From positions 1 to 64,000 of the forward strand of contig JAEUKI010000095.1 in NCBI GenBank assembly GCA_016793325.1: 64,000 bases of DNA, in the 5' to 3' direction. This document shows, piece after piece, positions 59,651-64,000 of the stretch; position 1 is the first letter of the stretch; each line of letters opens with the position of its first letter. The DNA comes from Myxococcales bacterium. GTDB lineage: Bacteria; Myxococcota_A; Polyangia; Polyangiales; Ga0077539. A program made the position numbers and the translations under genes. Under the pieces are notes generated by a model. That model saw only the letters and a program-made list of their open reading frames with translations, was not told the origin of the DNA and ran no database searches.

Positions 59651-60577
59651 TTACCTCGCAGATCGCCGCTGTCGGCTCAAGCTCGGCTGCGCGCTGAGCT
59701 GCGCCGAAAGCCAGTCGATCACCACCCTCACGCGACGCGGAACCCGAGCTCCGTGCGGATGCAAGATCGTCAGCGGGAGCGCCGGAGCCCTCGCCTCGGG
59801 GAGCACCTCCTCGAGCTCGCCGCGCTCGACGGCGGCGTCCGCGCCGATGCGCGCGAGCTGCGCGACTCCCAACCCAGCGAGGCACGCGCCGCGAAACGCG
59901 TCGGTGTTGTTCACGCTGACGCTCGCGCGCATGCGCTTCGATTGGACACGCCCACCATCGACCCACTCGAACGTGGGCTCGTCGTTGCCGAGCGACGCTG
60001 AGTAGAAGACCAGGTCGTGCCGATCGAGCTCGTCGATCGAGCGGGGAGTTCCACGGGAGCGCAGGTACGTGGGGCTCGCGTAGTTGCCCATCGCGAGCGC
60101 GCCGAGCGGGATCGCCGCGAGCTCGGAGTCCGTCAGCGCGCCGACGCGGAGCACGCAGTCGAAGCCCTCGCGCACGACGTCCACGAGTCGGTCGGTCGTC
60201 GAGAGCTGCAGCTCGAGTCGGGGATTGGCCGCGAGCAACGTCGGCAGCTTCGGGATCAAGAGTTCGCGCGCGAGGCCGATGGGCAGATCGACGCGGACCC
60301 TCCCACGAGCGCCGCTGTCGCGAGAGAACTGCGACTCGAGCTCGTCCACGTCCGCGACGATCGCGCGCGCCCGCTGCAAGAGCTGCTCGCCGTCCGGCGT
60401 GAGCCGTACAGTGCGCGTCGTGCGCTGAAACAGCCTGCAACCGAGGCGCTCTTCTAAGCGGCCAATCTGGTGCGAGACGCGCGCTTTGGGCACGCCGAGC
60501 TGCGCTGCCGCGCGCGTGAAGCTCGCGATTTCTGCGACGCGAATGAACGACCGCAGCGCTTCGAGGTCGAGGCTCAT
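59651..60577 (-). CDS. LysR-type transcriptional regulator
   Basis: The 308-residue protein has the N-terminal helix-turn-helix AAAQLGVPKARVSHQIGRLE, then LGCRLFQRTTRTVRLTPDGE. The co-inducer domain includes RGRVRVDLPIGLARELLIPK, matching the CrgA/PecT-like group. It is divergent from an SDR gene with a 75-bp spacer that holds a perfect dyad. Control of that reductase and of itself is likely. Confidence 0.92.
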   Translation of the reverse strand: MSLDLEALRSFIRVAEIASFTRAAAQLGVPKARVSHQIGRLEERLGCRLFQRTTRTVRLTPDGEQLLQRARAIVADVDELESQFSRDSGARGRVRVDLPIGLARELLIPKLPTLLAANPRLELQLSTTDRLVDVVREGFDCVLRVGALTDSELAAIPLGALAMGNYASPTYLRSRGTPRSIDELDRHDLVFYSASLGNDEPTFEWVDGGRVQSKRMRASVSVNNTDAFRGACLAGLGVAQLARIGADAAVERGELEEVLPEARAPALPLTILHPHGARVPRRVRVVIDWLSAQLSAQPSLSRQRRSAR

Positions 60578-60596
60578 TGTCTGATCTAGTCAGACA
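60578..60596. promoter_or_regulatory. LysR operator, TGTCTGA-N5-TCAGACA
   Basis: A perfect 7-bp inverted repeat with a TCTAG spacer abuts the ATG of the regulator at 60577 and contains a T-N11-A core. It lies in the 75-bp spacer before the SDR start at 60653, the expected place for an autoregulatory LysR site. Confidence 0.6.
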
Positions 60597-60652
60597 GTGC
60601 GTTCACCTTGCAAGGCTTCTGATCGCTGCTTCGTAGGCCTACACGATAGGCC

Positions 60653-61438
60653 ATGACAAACGTCCCCACGCCCCAAGCCCGATCCGTCGAAGTTGCGCTC
60701 GTCACCGGAGGCAGCCGCGGCCTCGGAAAGAGCATGGTCCTCTCGCTCGCCAAGCGCGGGATCGACTCGATCTTCACGTACAAGAGCCGCGCTGACGACG
60801 CGCGCGCGGTCGTCGCCCAAGTCGAAGCGCTAGGCCGAAAGGCGGTCGCGCTTCAGCTCGACGTCGGAGACAGCCGTCAGTTCGGCGCGTTTGCAGAGAG
60901 CGTCCGCTCGGAGCTGCAGCGCGTGTGGCGCCGCGACACGATCGACGCGCTCGTCAACAACGCGGGCAGCGGCGTCTACGCGCCGATCGCCAGCGCGACG
61001 GAAGCGCAGCTCGACGCGATGTTCAACGAGCACATGAAGGCGCCGTTTTTTCTCACGCAGAAGCTCCTGCCGTTGATGGCCGACGGCGGCCGCATCGTCA
61101 ACGTCTCGTCGGGACTCGCGCGCTTCTCGATGCCCGGCTACGCGCCGTACGCGTCCATGAAGGGCGCGATCGAAGTGCTCACGCGGTACATGGCGGTCGA
61201 GCTCGGCCCGCGCGGAATCTCGGTCAACACGCTGGCGCCCGGCGCGATCGAGACGGACTTCGGCGGCGGCGCGGTGCGCGACAACGCCCAGCTCAACGCG
61301 ATGATCGCGGGACAAACCGCGCTCGGCCGCGTGGGAAAGCCCGAGGACATCGGCGAGGCCCTCGCGTCGTTGCTCATGCCCGAGAGCCGCTGGATCAACG
61401 GCCAGCGCATCGAAGTCGCGGGCGGCATTCACTTGTGA
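60653..61438 (+). CDS. Short-chain dehydrogenase/reductase
   Basis: The 261-residue product is a classical SDR: VALVTGGSRGLGKSMVLSLA (cofactor loop), LVNNAGSGVYAP, VNVSSGLARFS (catalytic Ser), YAPYASMKGAIEVL (Tyr and Lys of the YxxxK motif) and PGAIETDFGGG. The Arg/Lys placement after the Gly loop suggests NADP(H). The substrate is unknown. It is probably induced through the divergent LysR protein. Confidence 0.92.
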   Translation: MTNVPTPQARSVEVALVTGGSRGLGKSMVLSLAKRGIDSIFTYKSRADDARAVVAQVEALGRKAVALQLDVGDSRQFGAFAESVRSELQRVWRRDTIDALVNNAGSGVYAPIASATEAQLDAMFNEHMKAPFFLTQKLLPLMADGGRIVNVSSGLARFSMPGYAPYASMKGAIEVLTRYMAVELGPRGISVNTLAPGAIETDFGGGAVRDNAQLNAMIAGQTALGRVGKPEDIGEALASLLMPESRWINGQRIEVAGGIHL

Positions 61439-61474
61439 GATAACGACGCGGTGAAGCGACACGCGTCTCGTTGA

Positions 61475-63019
61475 TTACGTGTGCTTCGCGTCCGCGCTCG
61501 CCTTCGCGCGGCGGCGACGACGGAGCATCAGCACGAGCGACGTGATCCCCAGCGCTTCGAGCGCGAGCGGCGCCGCGCCGCCGATCACGGCGCACGTCGA
61601 GGTCCGCGGGCACGGCGGGGCGTTGGACAAGTTTGGCGCGATGTACTCCACCGGGACGAGCGGGCCCGAAGCGCCGTCGAGCACGAGGTCGCCGTCGAGC
61701 TCGGAGAACCGAAGCTCCGTGCGCATCCGCGTGACGACCCCGCGGCCGTCGAGGCCCGCGAACGCGTAGCGGCGGTCGATGTACGGCTCCCACGCGGGCA
61801 TCATCGCGCCGCCTTCGAGCACCGACGGAGCGCCGTCGCGCTCGCTCGCGCCGTCCGTCACGACCAGCGCATCCGCGCCGAACCCGTCGAGCGCGCTCGA
61901 TCCGTCCCACGCGAGTCCGTCGGGGCCGGGGCCGTCGCTGTCATTCGCGTCGAGCGCGAGCGCGCTGTCGTCGCGCGTCGCGTCGAGCGCTCCGTCCGTC
62001 GAACCATCGACAGTGAACACCGGCGGCGGAGCCATCTGCGGAGCCATCGAGCCGCCATACGTGAGCTGCGAGGCCAAGATGTTCTGCACGCTCTCGATCA
62101 CCCACGTGCGTCCGGGCCGACGCGAGAGGAGCCGCTGAAACTCCGTTCGCCAGGTGGACGTGTTGGTCCGAAAGTCGAACGACAAGCGACGCTCGTCGAC
62201 GGTCTCGTTGGCGAAGCTCTGCGCTTCGACGCGACCGGCGGAGATCACCGTGAGCGCGAGGCCGACTTTGTCGCCGATTCCCGCGACGATCATGCGCAGC
62301 GGCAGCATGGGCATGTACCCGCGCGTGGTGATCCGCACCGGCTGCATCTGCTTGACGCCCACCCCAGGACGAAGCCTGAGAATGATGAAGTCGAACTGCA
62401 GATCGACGTAGTGATCGATCGCGCTGCGCGTGCTCGCGGGGATCTGATAGCCCTGCTGTTGGAGCCACGCGTCGAGGCGCATTCCCCCCGAGGGAGAGTC
62501 AGTCGAGAGGACCGTGACCGCGTAGGGCCCCACCACGGCTTCACCGTCGCGTCCGACGCGCGTGCTCTCGACGCCCGGCATCGCGCCGAAGCCTCCTGAC
62601 GGTCCGTCCGCGCCGCAGCCGATGAACGCGCCCGAGTCCGGGACGCGCGACGTGAATCGAAAGCGCCGCCAACACTCGGGCAACTCCGCCGTGATGAACG
62701 GCGCCGTGTACGTGTCGAGCGCGTCGACGAAGGCGTTGTCCGCGAGGCCGATCTGCAGCGTCGCGGCGTTTGCGACGGGGAGCACCCACACGAAATCTTC
62801 GGGCGCTCCCGTGTACCGAATCTGATCCCACAGCGTCGTCTGCCGCTGCGAGAGCGCGAGGACCATTCGGTGGTCCGTCACGATTTGCGCGCGCTCGGGC
62901 GTCGGCGCGGGCGGCGCGAAACAGCCACCACACGCCGACGCGACCAAGGGAGCGAAGGTCGTTGCGCCCGCGACGAGCGCCGCGAGCGAAAGAGCGAAGA
63001 AAGAAAGGCGACCGCGCAT
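61475..63019 (-). CDS. DUF2330 domain protein, cell-envelope anchored
   Basis: The 514-residue product has a Sec signal peptide (FFALSLAALVAGATTFAPLVASA) directly followed by CGGCFAPP, the mark of DUF2330 proteins. VTDHRMVLALSQRQTTLWDQ and DFVWVLPVANAATLQIGLAD follow. An Asp/Gly/Ala-rich region sits around 360-395. One hydrophobic helix and an Arg-rich end (LVLMLRRRRRAKASADAKHT) finish the protein, a C-terminal anchor layout. The function of DUF2330 is unknown. It stands 140 bp from the next minus-strand gene. Confidence 0.87.
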   Translation of the reverse strand: MRGRLSFFALSLAALVAGATTFAPLVASACGGCFAPPAPTPERAQIVTDHRMVLALSQRQTTLWDQIRYTGAPEDFVWVLPVANAATLQIGLADNAFVDALDTYTAPFITAELPECWRRFRFTSRVPDSGAFIGCGADGPSGGFGAMPGVESTRVGRDGEAVVGPYAVTVLSTDSPSGGMRLDAWLQQQGYQIPASTRSAIDHYVDLQFDFIILRLRPGVGVKQMQPVRITTRGYMPMLPLRMIVAGIGDKVGLALTVISAGRVEAQSFANETVDERRLSFDFRTNTSTWRTEFQRLLSRRPGRTWVIESVQNILASQLTYGGSMAPQMAPPPVFTVDGSTDGALDATRDDSALALDANDSDGPGPDGLAWDGSSALDGFGADALVVTDGASERDGAPSVLEGGAMMPAWEPYIDRRYAFAGLDGRGVVTRMRTELRFSELDGDLVLDGASGPLVPVEYIAPNLSNAPPCPRTSTCAVIGGAAPLALEALGITSLVLMLRRRRRAKASADAKHT

Positions 63020-63160
63020 CGAAGGATGCGAGCGAAGGTAGCACTACGCAGGCCAACGCAGAATGTCCTTTGATTTCAGGGACGATATGCGCACCCGGCG
63101 TCGCGCTCCGCGACATCGACGCCAGGGTCCGACTGAAATGTCAGAGCCTCTCGCCCCCGC

Positions 63161-64000
63161 TCACGGATTGCAGAGCGGGTCTTCGATGCCTGGCACGAAG
63201 ATCACGAGGTCGCGCGACCCGAGCGTGGGGCGCCCGCCTTCGAGAAACTCGATTCGCATCGTGAAGCGCTGCGCCATGCGTCGGCGCACGATGCGCGTTC
63301 GGTCGATCTCGAGGTCGAATCGCAGCGTCGTCCCTGGAATGACGCCGAAGAAGACGCCGCCTTCGATGCGCGCGACGTTGCTCATCGGCATGGCCTCGCG
63401 CGGCCGCACCGCGCGCACGAAGCTCGCCCCGCCCGATCCATCAGCGTCGACGGCGCGCGCGGACACGTCGAGCCGCACTTCGTTGACGAGGCGAGTGACC
63501 GCGGAGACGACTTGCTCGGAGAGCCCTGTTCCGTCGGGGTTGATGTCGAAGACGAGGGGGCGACCGTCGCTTCCGAGCGAGCGGGTGTCGCGCGCGAACG
63601 CCTCGAGGTCCCCGCGACCCGACTGCGGCCCCGCGCCCGAGTGAATGCCGATGATCTTCGCGCCGAGCGATCGGTTGAGCGCCGTGACCGCCTGCGAATA
63701 CGTGTGCGGAAATTCAACAGACGGCGAGAACTCCCCCATCTCGTAGCTGTTCGAGCTACCGGGACCGTTGTGCGATGGCGCGTCGGCGACGAGCACGATG
63801 ATGGGCGTCGCGCGCGGCCTCACGCACGCGTAGCCGTTGCCCGGAACCCGGCAGCCTCCAGCGGGAGGGATCCAGAACTCGCGCTCGTTGCGGCGCAATC
63901 CGGCGCCAGTGGCCACTTGAAAGAGCGCCTCGGTCATCGCCTCGGCGCTGTCTCCGCCGCCCTGCGCGCGCACCGAGCCGAGGGCGCCCTGGAGCGCGGT
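63161..64000 (-). CDS. VWA-like secreted protein, 5' end beyond the window
   Basis: The frame is open to the right edge (TALQGALGSVRAQGGGDSAE precedes a GTG at 63973 that is probably internal), so the N-terminus is missing. The visible 279 residues have the second half of a von Willebrand factor A-like domain: PIIVLVADAPSHNGPGSSNS, LGAKIIGIHSGAGPQS, and a helix then the ending VSAVTRLVNEVRLDVSARA. A beta-rich C-terminal part follows. This resembles VWA proteins in Myxococcota that carry surface repeats. The stop is near 63161, followed by a 141-bp gap before the DUF2330 gene. Confidence 0.8.
   Translation of the reverse strand, partial: TALQGALGSVRAQGGGDSAEAMTEALFQVATGAGLRRNEREFWIPPAGGCRVPGNGYACVRPRATPIIVLVADAPSHNGPGSSNSYEMGEFSPSVEFPHTYSQAVTALNRSLGAKIIGIHSGAGPQSGRGDLEAFARDTRSLGSDGRPLVFDINPDGTGLSEQVVSAVTRLVNEVRLDVSARAVDADGSGGASFVRAVRPREAMPMSNVARIEGGVFFGVIPGTTLRFDLEIDRTRIVRRRMAQRFTMRIEFLEGGRPTLGSRDLVIFVPGIEDPLCNP

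Overview
The window comes from a GC-rich bacterium that looks like a member of the Myxococcota, probably Polyangiales or a Sandaracinus-like lineage. This is inferred from gene content: Cys-rich outer-surface lipoproteins, FG-GAP and DUF1501-type secreted proteins, eukaryote-like Ser/Thr kinases, an RpoH-type sigma factor, DUF2330 and many Asp/Ala-rich lipoproteins. No rRNA or full marker set is present, so the lineage stays an inference.

Layout. 1-4536: a probable mobile/defence segment abutting the 3' end of tRNA-Pro(CGG). It holds a caspase-like peptidase fused to a Ski2-like helicase (cut by the left edge), an upstream partner gene of unknown function, a strong hairpin and what may be the last codons of an integrase. 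4584-10097: rsmB, a secreted protein, a phospholipase/carboxylesterase-type hydrolase and a Cys-rich MopE-like lipoprotein. 10345-13248: a hydrolase lipoprotein, a striking 485-bp cluster of inverted repeats, and alanine dehydrogenase. 13633-18834: two sets of hypothetical envelope proteins. 18954-20953: rpoH-like sigma factor and rsmI, overlapping by ATGA. 21019-24014: membrane protein, class III aminotransferase and radical SAM/SPASM enzyme in one operon. 24022-29036: a membrane M48-like protein whose zinc site is lost, a DJ-1/PfpI protein with a divergent LysR regulator, and a hypothetical protein. 29146-29863: a 0.7-kb palindromic element ending in perfect hairpins. 30116-34842: a glycine-rich RRM protein, then an operon of two tetraether-synthase/MJ0619-type radical SAM enzymes and a short-chain reductase. 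35100-42516: Cys-rich lipoprotein, sucA and a WD40/pentapeptide protein. 42572-55185: J-domain-like protein, a duplicated-domain protein and a five-gene run of secreted FG-GAP, haem-motif, DUF1549-like and DUF1501 proteins. 55624-59611: two Ser/Thr kinases, a photoactive-yellow-protein/V4R protein and a 58-residue protein in one operon. 59651-64000: LysR/SDR divergent pair, DUF2330 protein and a cut VWA-like protein.

The four systems most worth attention are the caspase-helicase locus at tRNA-Pro, the PYP-V4R/kinase operon (candidate light or redox signalling), the double radical SAM plus reductase operon (candidate membrane-lipid chemistry), and the two unrelated families of inverted-repeat elements.
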